DNA of 64,000 nt from Shinisaurus crocodilurus (GCA_021292165.1 CM037880.1:25632051-25696050), one strand, 5' to 3'; positions 1 through 10,644 are shown, counted from the first letter of the stretch. Notes: generated from the sequence alone by a model not told the origin. Program-made: numbers and translations.

Positions 1-675
1 CGGGGTGATAGCTATGGTTTAATTAGCAAAGAGTACAAGGCTGAGTATATGGAGTCGTTAGATGGATGTGCTTAGCACAGAACACAGGGATTGGCAGACA
101 CAGTTTTGTGCTGCGCGGGATATCAACAGAGAAAGAGAGTCTCTGGACGCTGATTCACACGACTGTGATTTCTACCATGACATCAGTGTCGATTTTTGGT
201 GTGTTGAACAGGTCTTGTGAAAGACCTGACACATTGCCAGAATCACCACATGAAAGATTTTCTAAAGCATGATGAATCTTACATGTCATGCATGAGAGAA
301 TGCACAAGTTCAGCTGAATACAACAAAACTCACTGATAACAGAGTACACTCAAGTTTACCGCATCAGGTAAAAAAGTCATGAGAATTGGTTCCATCTGAG
401 TTTAAGAAAGGGCAAAATTCTGGGTTGTTTTTTAAATTATTATTATGAACGGCTCTCCAAACTGCACTCAGTCAATATGTAGAGACGATTTGGAAGTATG
501 TCAGTAGAGATCTAGTATTATGTAATTTTGGACACCAAAAGTATAACATTCGGCCACAGAAGGAGAAACGTAGCCTTCACAAACCCTGTAATTCTGCCAA
601 GAACAATGGTTAACAACCAGATCCAAATACACTCCATTTTGGGGTTGATGGCCGAGACCCTGAAGGCAGACATAG

Positions 676-1003
676 CAGGAGTAAGAATATAAGAAGAGAA
701 ATGCTGGATCAGACCAAAGGCCTATTTAGTCAGGCATTCTGTTCCCACAGTGGCCAATCAGATGCCTCTGGGAAGACCATAGTAGGACATGAACACAATA
801 CCACCCAGTCGTGTTTCCCAGAAACTGGTATCCAGAGGTATACTGCCTCTGATACTGAAGTTAATATATAGCCATCAGCAGGACTAATGCCATTGGTAGC
901 CTTATCCTCTGGGAATTTGGCTAATCCCCCTTTAAAGCTACTCAAACTGATGGCCATCCCTACCTCTTGTAGCAAATTCCATAGTTTAACACGGCTTAGG
1001 ACC
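676..1003 (-). mobile_element. L3/CR1-like LINE 3' fragment
   Basis: The plus strand begins with an AAGAATATAAGAAG-type sequence, the reverse of a TTCTTATG tail. It continues with 'CTGGATCAGACCAAAGGCC' and, further on, 'AATTCCATAGTTTAA'. The same tail recurs at 17.5, 29.3, 57.0 and 57.7 kb, so it is a dispersed family. Assignment to the L3/CR1 group rests on the tail type and is tentative. No open frame is retained. Confidence 0.5.
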
Positions 1004-1494
1004 ACAATACCTGACGGAACGCCTCTCCCAACCGCAATCTACCCGGTCACTGTGCTCAACATCTGGGGCTCTCCTCCGACTGCCACCTCCAAGGGAGGCT
1101 CGGTTGGTGGCAACAAGGAGGAGGGCCTTTTCCGTGGTAGCCCCACAATTCTGGAATAAGCTCCCCACTGAGGCCCGCCTGGCACCAACCTTACTATCTT
1201 TTCGGCACCAGGTTAAGACTTCCCTCTATGCCAAGGCATTCGATATTTAATCTGCTCAAAATAGCACATGGGAGGGGGTGGGGGGTGACCTGTAGACTTA
1301 GTTGTATTAACTTTTACTATTGTATATTTTAAACTGCGTTTTTAATTTTGGTTTTTGTAATTTGTTAAAATTACAATGCTGTTTTTATTGTTGGTTTTTA
1401 TCTTGATTTTTATTGTATGTACTGTTGTGAACCGCCCAGAGAGCTTCGGCTGCGGGGCGGTATAGAAATGAAATAAATAAATAAATAAATAAAT
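1004..1494 (+). mobile_element. L2-type LINE 3' end
   Basis: Translated remnants show the L2 ORF2 C-terminal pattern (a 'RRAFSVVAPQFWNKLP'-like stretch followed by 'FRHQVKTSLYAKAF'-like residues), broken by frameshifts. The 3' UTR ends with 'GAACCGCCCAGAGAGCTT', a GGGCGGTATAGAAATG motif and an (AATA)n tail at 1472-1494. The same terminal motif appears at 9.5, 22.8 and 56.9 kb. It is a 5'-truncated dead copy. Confidence 0.75.
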
Positions 1495-3063
1495 ATGTGC
1501 TGTGTGAAGAAGTAGTTCCTTTTATCTCTCCCAGATCTCCCACCACTGAGCTTCGTTGGATAACCCCGGGTTCCAGCATTATGAAAAGGGGACAAAACCA
1601 TCTCCCTAGCCTCCTGCAGTGTAATCCAATGCATGTCTATTCAGAAGCAAGCCCCACTGGATTCAGTGGAACTTACTCCCAGGCATAGGGCTGCAGTCTT
1701 AGTGTTCTCACCCAGGCAAAGGTCCAGCCTGACCAAGAAGCCTTTTATAGGGTTGGATCCGGATTTACGCTGGATCAACTGTGCTGATGTAAGTGGACTT
1801 CTCTGCCCAATCGGCAAAATGCTACACAGAGTCGGGGGACCCTGCTGAATGGGGTGAGCTGTGGGGGGATCCCCCATAAATTGGACAGAAGGACCTTTTG
1901 CGAGTGGAACCCTTCCTCCTGCGGAATGCAGATCTTGGATCCAACCGATAGTCTTTCCATGTCAGGTGGAGCCAATGGGTTGTTTGAGTGGGCAGTCACT
2001 CCAGAGCTGGGAACATTTCAGTGCTCGGGAAACATTATGAGTTCTTTCAATGAGCATTCTCGAATTCCCCTGTGTTCCTGACAGTTCCGTGTCCCTATTT
2101 CTTCCCAGCTATTGACTATGCCCATAATCCAGCTGAGTCAGCAAATCACTGGCATGCCCCTATTTGCTAGTTACTGAGGGAAGGTAGTCAACTATTTTTC
2201 AGGACAGTGCCAGAGTTACACTTGAAGTTATTGGCTGTATTATCATTAAACACAGTCTACCCTTTTTATGTTGGCAACACAGGTCCCTCAGTGTTTACTT
2301 ATGCATACTCCCAACTATAGAGGACTACGGTCTGTGCACCCACACCGCTGGCTTCTTTTTATTCACTGACCCATAAATATGGGGCACAGCGCCATAAGAA
2401 AACCATTGAGATTATTCACTTTCCCCATTCATGGAAGGGCATAGGTTCTGCCTTTCCCTTAAGGAAACCAACAGGAGCCCAGAATGAATTTGGATCCAAG
2501 CAAATTGCTTAACCCCCACAACACCTTGGGGCCCAGTGCTTTCCTCTGCCCGTCTCCTTTGTGCTCTGATCATGCGGGTTGCGATCAGGCCGACTCAGCA
2601 CTTCTGACTGTGACTGATTAAATGAGGGCTGTGGAGCACTGGAGAAGGCTGCCAGAGCAACTCATGATTAATCAAAAAAACTCTCAAAAATTCAGGGAAT
2701 CTGAGCACTGTAGAATCTCACTCTACTTTTGATCTCTCAGGGAGCTGAACAAATGACTGGGCTTTGACATCGGGATTTATGAAGCTGAAAGACAAGCTCT
2801 GAGACTGGGAAATAGCCTAGCCATGCACAAACCAGTCCTAGAGAGTGTTTGGTGGCTCGCCCTGACACACAGGATGTGGCCCCAGGGCTGCAGAAGCAAA
2901 GGGAAGGGCATTCTGGCCTCTCCACCAGCCAGAGGAACAAGGACCACTGGGAGTTGTGCCCACTCCATCCTAGGAGGAGCACCGTAGCAACATTACACCA
3001 CCCTGGCCCCAGCCAGCAGCCAGAGAAAAAACAGCTACCAGGAGCTTGCTTTCCCCTTCCTGC
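1495..3063. other. No gene seen; one short foldback remnant
   Basis: I see no coding signal here. Around 1618-1692 there is a 'GTCTATTCAGAAGCAAGCC ... ACTTACTCCCAGGCATAGG' arrangement that resembles short foldback remnants at 37.54, 40.3 and 41.77 kb. The rest is unassigned. Confidence 0.5.
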
Positions 3064-3196
3064 CAGAAGGGCTGTAGCTTAGGGGTAGAGCACATGCTTT
3101 GCCTGCCCTGCAGAAGGTCCCAGGTTCAGTCCCAAGGCTGGAAAAGAGCTTCAGTTATTGGACAGTATAGAAATGCAATAAATAAATAAATAAAAA
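3064..3196 (+). mobile_element. tRNA-derived SINE, family B
   Basis: The head carries RNA polymerase III promoter boxes: a box A-like 'TAGCTTAGGGGTAGAGCAC' and a box B 'GGTTCAGTCCC'. It ends with an L2-like 'GACAGTATAGAAATGCAATAA' and an (AATA)n tail. Other copies lie at 4.4, 12.0, 19.1, 28.1, 31.9 and 52.5 kb. It does not fold as a functional tRNA and lacks a normal acceptor end. Confidence 0.75.
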
Positions 3197-3227
3197 GATG
3201 CCAGTCTCAAACCCTAGAGAGCGGTGT

Positions 3228-3336
3228 AGACCTCCAGATGTGTTAGACTACAACTCCCAGAAGCCTAATGCTGGCTGGGGCTTATGGGAGTTGTAGTCTA
3301 AAATATCTGGAGGATACCAGGTTTTCTACCCCTAAT
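3228..3336. repeat. Foldback repeat, CTCCAGATGT family
   Basis: Two inverted arms ('CTCCAGATGTGTTAGACTAC' and its mirror near 3290-3315) enclose a short loop. The inner arm reads ACTACAACTCCCA. Copies occur at 3.7, 12.3, 13.1, 14.0, 18.3, 20.4, 32.2, 54.0 and 55.9 kb. It is a non-coding MITE-like element with no identified transposase. Confidence 0.7.
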
Positions 3337-3444
3337 ATAGACAGTACTGGCCTTGCTGGACCAGTGGTTTCTCTTGGTATAAGGCAGCTTCCTCTGTCCC
3401 TAACTCTGCTCCAACTTCAAGTTTCCTTGGGACTGCAGAAGCAC

Positions 3445-3681
3445 TATTTATTTATTTATTGTATTTATACCCCACTTTTTTCCTGCAAGGAACCCAAGGT
3501 GGCTTACATAATCCTCATTCTCCTCTTCATTTTATCCTCACAACAACCCTGTGAGGTAGGTCAGGCTGAGAGTCAGCGACTGGCCCAAAGTCACCCAGTG
3601 AGTTTCATGGCCGAGCGGGAACTAGAACCCGGATCTCCCTGAGTCCCAGTCCAACACTCTCACCACTACGCCACACTGGCA
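3445..3681 (-). mobile_element. tRNA-derived SINE, family A
   Basis: This is a near-complete copy. On the minus strand it starts with 'GCCAGTGTGGCGTAGTGGTG' (box A region), followed by a box B 'GGTTCTAGTTCC'. The body contains 'CACCCAGT' and 'CCTGTGAGGTAGGTC' segments and it ends in GGGGTATAAATA plus an (AATA)n tail. Nine copies are recognisable in the window. The tail resembles L2 3' ends, suggesting L2-dependent mobility. Confidence 0.85.
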
Positions 3682-3692
3682 CTAGAAACCAA

Positions 3693-3770
3693 TAGCCATG
3701 CTGGCTGGGGATGATGGGAGTTATAGCACAACACATCTGGAGGACATTAGGTTGGGGAAGGCTCCTCTAG
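3693..3770. repeat. Foldback repeat, CTCCAGATGT family (one arm)
   Basis: Only the right arm remains: 'GCTGGCTGGGGATGATGGGA', then ACACATCTGGAGG and GTTGGGGAAGGC. It directly follows the 3.4-kb SINE. The left arm is not seen. Confidence 0.55.
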
Positions 3771-4394
3771 TCTCTTCCACCCGGTAGCTGTACCACTTCT
3801 ACCCAAGCAAAAAACGCACACAACAGGTTCAATCCCAAGGCTGATCTGGAAGATCTGGTTGGACCCAATTGGATATCAATGCTTATCTACAACTTGCCTC
3901 TTTCTTCTGGCATGGTCACAATGATTTCCCTCTTCTACCTTTTCTGTTGCCCCCCCTCTTCCTTGTGGATCTTGTCCTTTTAGTTTGCAAATCTGAGGGC
4001 AGGGCCTTTTCTCATTTTCCTTGGTGCCTGCCATTGGCTTGGTGCATTGACTTTTGATTGACGTGAGCCATTTTGGGAGACGCAAATGATCAGCCATTTT
4101 CTCAGCACTGCCCCACTGCTCAGGGCCCAGGGCTGGGGAAGAAGAAGGCTGGTGCCGCTGGAGCTTCCACACTGGATCCCATCAGGCCCAGATCGGACAT
4201 GCTGCTGTGTGTCTGCCACAAAAGATGGCAGCTGCACGTCCAGCTCCTCAACCCGCTCCCCACCCCTCTGTCATGCCTAGTATCATCAGGAACCCATCTT
4301 GCAATATAATGTACTCTGCATTGCCCCATCCCATCCCACATCATCAGCTGCCACTGGTGGCAGAGGGTGAGGAAGGGTGCAGAGCCACAACATT

Positions 4395-4840
4395 GTGGCT
4401 GCAGCTCAGTGGCTGAGCAGCACATGCTTCACATTATTATTATATTTATATCCCGCCTTGTTTCCTGCAAGGAACCCAAGAGGGTTTACATAAACCTCCT
4501 CCTCCTCCTCCTCCTCTCCATTTGATCCTCTCAACAATCCGGCAAGGTAAGTTAGACTGAGAGTCAGGGGCTGGTCCAAGGTCGCCCGGTGAGCTTCATG
4601 GCCGAGTGGGGACTAGAACCTGGATCTCTCACGTCCCAGTCCAACACTCTAATCACTATGCCACACTGGCTCTCACGCTGGACATGCAAAAGGTCCCAGG
4701 TTCAATCCGGGCAATTCCAGTTAGGGCTGGGAAAGTCTCCTATCTGAAACCTTGGAGAGATGCTACCAATCAGTGTTGACCATACTGAGCTATGTTGCCC
4801 AATGGCTTGAATTGCTGTAGGACAGCTTCCTAGGTTCTGT
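4395..4840 (+). mobile_element. tRNA SINE family B, split by a family A SINE
   Basis: The head ('GCAGCTCAGTGGCTGAGCAG') is at 4401-4430. The continuation ('AAAAGGTCCCAGGTTCAATC', box B, then the body) resumes near 4688. A complete family A SINE in the opposite orientation lies between. This gives a relative age: family A was active after this family B copy inserted. Confidence 0.75.
4432..4677 (-). mobile_element. tRNA SINE family A inserted in family B
   Basis: Full-length family A element in reverse orientation, with an expanded CTC triplet run near 4497-4517 and head 'CCACACTGGCTCT' at the right end. It interrupts the family B SINE between its A and B boxes. Confidence 0.8.
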
Positions 4841-4964
4841 TGTAAGGCCTACTAGATGTAATGGGGCAGGGGTTGATGAGCAGCAGCGGATGCACATTTA
4901 GCATCATACCTAGTTTGGACCTTGTTTGTTTTCTGGTGCACTGAGCATACGTTTAAAATGTTTC

Positions 4965-5470
4965 CTTCAATGTAACTATGCTTCTAGGCTCTATAATAGT
5001 GCAAGATTGTTTCATAAACATAAGCCTCCATTTTACCTAAGCGCTCAGAATTCAGAAGGAAATTTTAAAAACGAGGTAGAGTAGAACCACCATAGTCAGA
5101 ATCTGAAATATTGAAATCTCTTGGTTATTTTATTTATTTATTTATTATATTTATACCCCGCCTTTTTTCCTGCAAGGAACCCAAGGTGGCTTACATAATC
5201 TTTCTCCTCCTCTCCATTTTATCCGAATTCCTTCCCACCTGCTGCCACAAACGTATATCTGAGCAACAGCAACTTTGTATAAACTGTGTTCCTGATCACA
5301 CTTAGTTTACACTTCAGGCAATTTTGGGGGGCACACTGAACTTTCTTTTAAATTGTTTTCTTAAATGTAACTACATGTTTAGGCTCCATAGTAATGCAAG
5401 ATCGTTTCATAAATGTAAGCCTCTGTTTTATTTAACCACAAATTATGCAGTCGAGTTTCCCGCATTTGGG
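4965..5470. repeat. Local paralogous repeat pair (shared with 9.2 kb)
   Basis: Segments near 4974-5045 and 5343-5440 resemble one another ('AATGTAACTA', 'GGCTC', 'GTTTCATAAA', 'GTAAGCCTC'). The stretch near 5085-5125 ('GTAGAACCACCATAGTCAG', 'GAAATATTGAAATCTC') recurs at 9432-9475. No coding potential is visible. This is a repeat of unknown class, interrupted by a SINE. Confidence 0.5.
5126..5225 (-). mobile_element. tRNA SINE family A, 3' part only
   Basis: Starts with the reversed (AATA)n tail and 'ATTTATACCCCGCCTTTTTT', 'AAGGAACCCAAGGTGGCTTA', and stops at 'CCATTTTATCC'. The tRNA head is missing, so this is a 5'-truncated copy. Confidence 0.75.
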
Positions 5471-5698
5471 GAAATCTCAGGGGTCAGCACACCCGGAGTG
5501 CAATGGATGAGACTCACCCTGGGAAAACCTCCTTCATGATCAAGGTGTCTCCCCTGCCAGGTAAAAGAGATTTTGAATATATAAAGAATTGTAAGTTGGC
5601 TATTTGCTTTGCTGTGCCATAGAATCATAGAAAAGTAGAGTTGGAAGGGGCCTACAAGGCCATCGAGTCCAACCCCCTGCTCAATGCAGGAATCCAGG

Positions 5699-7030
5699 TC
5701 AAAGCATCCCTGACAGATGGCTGTCCAGCCGCACCTTGAATGCCTCCAGAGTGGGAGAGCTCACCACCTCCCTAGGTAGTTGGTTCCATTGTCTTATTGC
5801 TCTGACAGTCAGGAAATTTTTCCTGATATTTAGGTGGAATCTGGGTTCCTGTAACTTGAGCCCATTATTCAGTGTCCTGCAAACTGGGATGATCGAGAAG
5901 AGATTCTGGCCCTCCTCTGTGTGACAACCCTTCAAGTACTGGAAGAGTGCTATCATATCTCCCCTCAGTCTCCTCTTCTGAAGGCTAAACATGCCCAGTT
6001 CTTTCAGTCTCTCCTCATAGGGCTTTGTTTCCAGTCCCTTTATCATCCTTGTTGCCGTCCTCTGAACCCTCTCCAGTTTGTCTACGTCCTTCTTAAAGTG
6101 TGGTGCCCAGAACTGGATGCAATACTCAAGATGAGGCCTAACCAGTGCTGAGTAAAGGGAAATTATCACTTCCCGTGATTTGGAAGCTATACTTCTATTA
6201 ATGCAGCCCCAAATAGCATTTGCCTTCTTTGCAGCCACATCGCATTGCTGGCTCATATTCAGTTTGTGATCTACCACAATAAGATCCTTCTCACTTGTGG
6301 TATTGTTGAGCCAAGTGTACCTATGCATTTGGTTTCCTTTCCCTAGGTGCAGCACTTGGCATTTATCCCTATTAAATTTCATTCTGTTGTTTTCGGCCCA
6401 GCGCTCCAGCCTATCGAGATCTCTTGGAATTTTGTTTCTGTCTTCCAGAGTATTAGCTGTTCCACCCAACTTTGTGTCATCTGCAAATTTGATAAGCATT
6501 CCCTGTACCTCCTGATCCAAGTCATTAATAAAAATGTTGAAGAGCACTGGGCCCAGGACTGAGCTCTGTGATACTCCGCTCGTTACCTCTCCCCAGTTTG
6601 AGAAGGAACCATTGATAAGCACTCTTTGAGTCCGATTCTGTAGCCAATTGTGGATCCACCTGATAGTTGTTCCATCTAGCCCACTTTTAGCTAGCTTGCT
6701 AACCAGGATATCGTGAGGCATTTTGTCGAAAGCTTTGCTGAAGTCCAGATATATTATGTCCACAGCATTCCCACAGTCCACAAGGGAGGTTACCCGATCA
6801 AAAAATGAGATCAGATTAGTCTGGCAGGATTTGTTCTTGACAAATCGATGCTGGCTTCTAGTAATCACTGCATTGTTTTCATGGTGCTTGCAGACTGACT
6901 TCTTTATAATCTGCTCCAAAATTTTCCCAGGGATTGATGTCAGACTGACTGGCCTATAGTTCCCAGGTTCCTCCTTCTTGCCCTTTTTGAAGATGGGAAC
7001 AACATTTGCCCTCCTCCAGTCATCTGGCAC
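5699..7030 (-). pseudogene. CR1 reverse transcriptase, C-terminal two thirds
   Basis: This is an open frame of 443 codons. It has the RT fingers/palm start 'MPDDWRRANVVPIFKKGKKE', then 'YLDFSKAFD' (first catalytic Asp), 'GVSQSSVLGP', and the polymerase motif 'FADDTKLGG' near residue 184. The LINE thumb and C-terminal part include 'RPHLEYCIQFW' and 'RRLRGDMIALFQYL'. It ends in the normal CR1 stop. Loss of a few residues compared with the 14-kb copy suggests in-frame decay. The upstream half of ORF2 lies in another frame, so no full polyprotein can be made. Confidence 0.85.
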
Positions 7031-7185
7031 TTCACCTGTCCTCCATGATTTCTCAGATAATAGACAGTGGTTCTGAGAGTTCTTCTGCCAGTTCCTTTAT
7101 TACTCTAGGATGCAGCTCATCAGGCCCTGCAGATTTAAACTTGTTCAGAGTAATCAGGCGTTCCTTGACCATTTGCCTATCAATC

Positions 7186-8510
7186 TCAAGCTGCAATCCT
7201 GCCCCTTACAGTCTGCACTTCAGGTTTGCCAGGGGGGTCATAGACCCTCTTTTGGGAGAAGACCGAGCCGAAGTAGGAATTGAACACTTCTGCCTTTTCT
7301 TTGTCTTCTGTTATCAATTTGCCATCCTCATTGCGTAGTTGAACCACCATTTCTTTCCTCTGTCTTTTACTGTGCACGTATCTGAAGAAAACTTTCTTGT
7401 TTTTAGCATTCCTCGCTAACCTTAGCTCATTCTCAGCTTTAGCCTTCCTGACACTATTCCTGCAGTCCTGTGCTACCTGCCTGTACTCTTCCCTTGTAGC
7501 CTGCCCTTCCTTCCACTTCCTATATGTGTCCCTTTTTGTTTTCAGGTCATCTTTGAGTTTATTGTGAAGCCACATTGGCTTCTTCTGTTGCCCTCTGCCT
7601 TTTTTCCTTGTGGGAATTGTTTGCAATTGTGCCTTTAAAATTTCCTCATTGCGTAGTTGAACCACCATTTCTTTCCTCTGTCTTTTTCTGTGCACGTATC
7701 TGAAGAAAACTTTTTTGTTGTTTTTAGCATTCCTCGCTAACCTTAGCTCATTCTCAGCTTTAGCCTTCCTGACACTATTCCTGCAGTTCTGTGCTACCTG
7801 CCTGTACTCTTCCCTTGTAGCCTGCCCTTCCTTCCACTTCCTATATGTGTCCTTTTTTGTTTTCAGGTCATCTTTGAGTTTATTGTGAAGCCACATTGGC
7901 TTCTTCTGTTGCCCTCTGCCTTTTTTCCTTGTGGGAATTGTTTGCAATTGTGCCTTTAAAATTCCTATGCGTAGTTGAACCCCATTCTTTCCTCTGTCTT
8001 TTCTGTGCAGTATGAAGAAACTTTTGTTGTTTGCATTCCCGCTACTAGCTCTTCTAGCTTAGTTCTGCATTCTGCCGGCTATGTACCTCCTGTGCTGCCT
8101 CCTCACTCCTATAGGTCTTTTTGTTTCAGGTCATCTTTGATTTATTGAAGCCACATTGGCTTCTGTCCCCCTGCCTTTTTGTTGTGGGAATTGTTTGCAA
8201 TTGTGCCTTTAAATTCCTTTTTAAAACTCCCACCCATCGGGTCCTTTCTCATAGAGGTTGCCATGGGACTTACTATCATGTTGGGTTTGTTAAAATTGGC
8301 TTTCCTAAAATCCAGGGTACGTGTTTGGCTACACTCAGCTTTTGCTCCCCTTAGAATCAAGAACTCAAGTTTAACATGGTCACTTTCCCCCAGAGTTCCC
8401 GAATCTGCTACTTTATCCACTAACTCGTCTCTGTTGGTTAGAATCAGGTTAAGGATAGCCGATCCTCTAGTTCCTTCCTCCACTTTCTGTAGGAGGAAGT
8501 TATCAGCCAA
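7186..8510 (-). pseudogene. CR1 ORF2 linker region, rearranged
   Basis: Minus-strand frames at 8510-8142 ('LADNFLLQKVEEGTRGSA', 'SAILNLILTNRDELVDKV') and 7947-7186 ('WLHNKLKDDLKTK', 'EYRQVAQ', 'RNSVRKAKAENELRLARN') are the CR1 ORF2 segment between endonuclease and RT. The 7947-7186 frame contains the same peptide of about 105 residues twice, because the DNA is tandemly repeated. It cannot encode a normal protein. Confidence 0.8.
7325..8217 (-). repeat. Tandem triplication inside CR1 (unit about 320 bp)
   Basis: The units are 7325-7643, 7644-7963 and 7964-8217. Each begins with a CATTGCGTAGTTGAACC-like sequence and ends with 'GCAATTGTGCCTTTAAA'. Units 1 and 2 are nearly identical. Unit 3 is the same unit shortened to about 254 bp by many scattered small deletions. 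Sequence after unit 3 returns to normal CR1 without extra deletions. Confidence 0.9.
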
Positions 8511-8513
8511 AAT

Positions 8514-9230
8514 GAAATTAGATCATAAAAGGGCTACTTATTTGAGGGAATTAACCTTCTTCCCTATAAGGCACGCTTTTACCCAGCTCAGATTCCAATT
8601 GATGCCCATTGAATATCTGGCTGGCAGAGTTTCCAAAAAGCCAGCAAAAGATCACCTTTGTGTGTGTGGATCGGACCAAATGGAAGATGTGGTGCATTAT
8701 GTACTATACTGCCCATTATTCACCTAGGGTTAAGTTTATTCTCCCTTTCCAGACTCGATAGGTCTATCCGATGAACCTAAGATCAGATTTCATAGATTTC
8801 ATAGATCATAGAGTTGGAAGGGGCCTACAAGGCCATCGATTCCAACCCCCTGCTCAATGCAGGCAACTAGAGGAGGGGTCTCCCATCCAAGTAATAACCA
8901 GGCCTGACCCTGCTTAGCTTTCCACACTCAGACAAGCTGAGCCAGCGTAAGCCACATGACTGCTTGGACATACAAATACATTTGTTAGCTATAGAATAGC
9001 CCTGTATGCATTAGCTGCAACAAAGATAAGAGTGGTTTACTTGAATAACATCAGCGACAAAAGCTAATAAGTGTTTTGTTTGTTCCGTTTAAAATTAATT
9101 AGATGTGTAATTTTACTGTTTGTGCTTTATGATTTGTGTTTTATTGGATTGATTGCCCGATATTTTACAAATATGTTTCATGTGTTTATACTGTGATGGC
9201 CATTGGCTACAAACAATGAAACTAATTTAA
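8514..9230 (+). mobile_element. Unclassified LINE 3' end with Cys/His motif
   Basis: After the CR1 break, a plus-strand frame runs to 8727. Its last part has the pattern C-x-C-x8-H-x4-C within 'HLCVCGSDQMEDVVHYVLYC', as found at the C terminus of several LINE reverse transcriptases. AT-rich sequence after the 5S SINE, to about 9230, could be its 3' UTR. The clade cannot be named. The SINE at 8786-8962 interrupts it. Confidence 0.45.
8786..8962 (-). mobile_element. 5S rRNA-derived SINE with CR1 tail, copy 1
   Basis: On the minus strand the head has GAAAGCTAAGCAGGGTC and TTACTTGGATGGGAGACC, matching the internal control region of vertebrate 5S rRNA genes (box A, intermediate element, box C). 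The body then switches to the CR1 3' end ('GGCCTTGTAGGCCCCTTCCA') and finishes with ATCTATGAAATCT repeats. The 5S part covers only about 60 nt, so this is a SINE3-like element and not a 5S gene. Confidence 0.88.
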
Positions 9231-9270
9231 TTATTGAATATTTATTTAACAACTCAAATTCAGAAGGCAA

Positions 9271-9391
9271 TTAAGGGCGCAATCCTATACATGTTTAGAA
9301 AGAAGAAAAGGCCTACAACTTCCAGTATATCCCAGCCAGCATAACTGGGAGTTGTAGGCCTTCCTTCTGTCTAAACATGCATAGGATTGCG
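9271..9391. repeat. Foldback MITE, AATCCTATGCATG family
   Basis: Inverted ends TTAAGGGCGCAATCCTA and ATAGGATTGCG surround mirrored 'AAGGCCTACAACTTCCAG' and 'CTGGGAGTTGTAGGCCTTCC' arms. Related copies are at 15.6, 31.1, 37.4, 42.1 and 55.0 kb. Several start and end at TTA, compatible with a short TTA/TTAA target. No transposase is present. Confidence 0.7.

Positions 9392-9422
<31 letters not shown>
9391..9422. repeat. (CA)n microsatellite
   Basis: About 15 CA dinucleotides followed by a short TATATA run, adjoining the foldback MITE. Confidence 0.9.
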
Positions 9423-9425
<3 letters not shown>

Positions 9426-9465
9426 GGTACAGCAGAACCACCATGGTCTGAATCGGAAATATTGA

Positions 9466-9602
9466 CATCTCTTTATTTATTACATTTCTATACTGTGCCC
9501 AATAGCGAAAAGCTCTTTGGGCAGTTCACAACAATAAAACCCATAAAATTCAACATGATAAAATATAATATAAATGCTTAAAACTACAGTATAAAATAAA
9601 GA
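9466..9602 (-). mobile_element. L2-type LINE 3' tail
   Basis: Reversed tail 'TTTATTTATTACATTTCTAT', then a 'GCCCAATAGCGAAAAGCTCT' motif, the complement of the L2 terminal motif seen at 1430-1480. Only the non-coding end remains. Confidence 0.7.
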
Positions 9603-9655
9603 TAATACGTACGTGCCCCATATGTATGTTTGAGCCACAGCAACTCCATATACAC

Positions 9656-10640
9656 TGCAGCCCCATCTCCTTGGGAGAGTCCCAAGGCAATTCAGATGAA
9701 TGAGGCTAGAGCTGATTTCCCCCACAAAATCCCACCCTTTCTTGTGGCCCGACCAAGGATCTCTGAACATCTGGAACTGGCGATAGCAAGAGTCCTTGAA
9801 GCAGCTGGGAAAACAGTCCAAATTCCAGCTGTCAGCCGGGGCAAAGGATGTTCCCAAAGCTCAAAGGTCCTTTGCAGCCCATTCCTGCCCACTACTTGAT
9901 TGAGTGACTCCGCATCCTCCAATGGGCCTGAGGCGTTCTAAAGCCTGCGGTCAATTCCCCGCTGCTTAGCCAGATCCATCAAGCAACTCCCCCAGGGGAA
10001 AACAAGAGCCATTCTTTACCTATTCCGTAAAATGATGGATGTGTCTGTGTGTTGTTCTTGTCACTTAAAGTAGACTTGAAAGAAGGATTACTTTCCGGAA
10101 AAGATGGTTGCATGTATAATCAGATTCAGAAATGCACTGCAGGTAAGCCCTTCCACGGGTACCAAGAAAAATGTACGGCGTAGGAAAATGCCAGCTTGAC
10201 ATGGTCTCGACTTTAGAAGTGGTGCGTAGGGCAGGAAAGAATTGGGGTGGGGATTCTTTCTGGCATGGTTTCGATATTTTGCGGGGGTGGGATGGGGTGG
10301 AGAAAGCTTTATAACACACTGTTTCAATTATTCCTTCTCTCGCCGGTCTACGTTTTCTTTATAAAGGCATGCAGAGAAATAGAAAAATTAAACAGCGCTA
10401 AATGAAATCTGTTGAGCCTTTTGCCGAAGCCTTTCTAATCTTCAGGGGGAGCTCGGCAGGAAATGTGTGCATTGGTGCTAACGGACATCTCAAAGAATGT
10501 AAACTCTTTATTTCCTCCACAGCTGGTTGGGAGCTCAGTCTTCCTGACAAGCATCAGGAGAAATTTGGCATGGTTTGGGGGGGGGGGTCCTGGGTGCTAC
10601 AGCGGCCATTTGCTTCTGCTTTTCAGGGCTCTCTGCTTCT
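9656..10640. other. No gene or clear repeat recognised
   Basis: I read both strands and find only short open frames without family features. Base composition is unremarkable. A poly-G run occurs at 10580-10588. Confidence 0.45.
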
Positions 10641-10644
10641 TGCA

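Larger units (their letters stand above)
5619..8513 (-). mobile_element. CR1 LINE, 5'-truncated
   Basis: The 3' end on the minus strand is the CR1-type 'CTATGATTCTATGA' repeat, read as 'ATAGAATCATAG' at 5620-5631. The body encodes a CR1-like reverse transcriptase (RT) and, further 5', the region between endonuclease and RT. The 5' end is lost near 8513, so the endonuclease is mostly absent. Frameshifts and an internal tandem triplication make it dead. A second copy of the same subfamily lies at 14.36 kb. Confidence 0.9.
9231..9655. repeat. Paralogue of the 5.0-kb repeat, with insertions
   Basis: 'ATTCAGAAGG' near 9260, 'AGAACCACCATGGTCTGAAT' near 9434 and 'GAGCCACAGCAACT' near 9632 match the 5.05-5.28 kb unit in order. 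Here a foldback MITE, a CA repeat and an L2 tail occupy the spaces, whereas the 5-kb copy holds a SINE. Confidence 0.5.

Noticed and set aside
8514..8727. Continuation of the CR1 endonuclease
   Set aside because: It lies on the opposite strand and its Cys/His motif is of a LINE C terminus, not an endonuclease.
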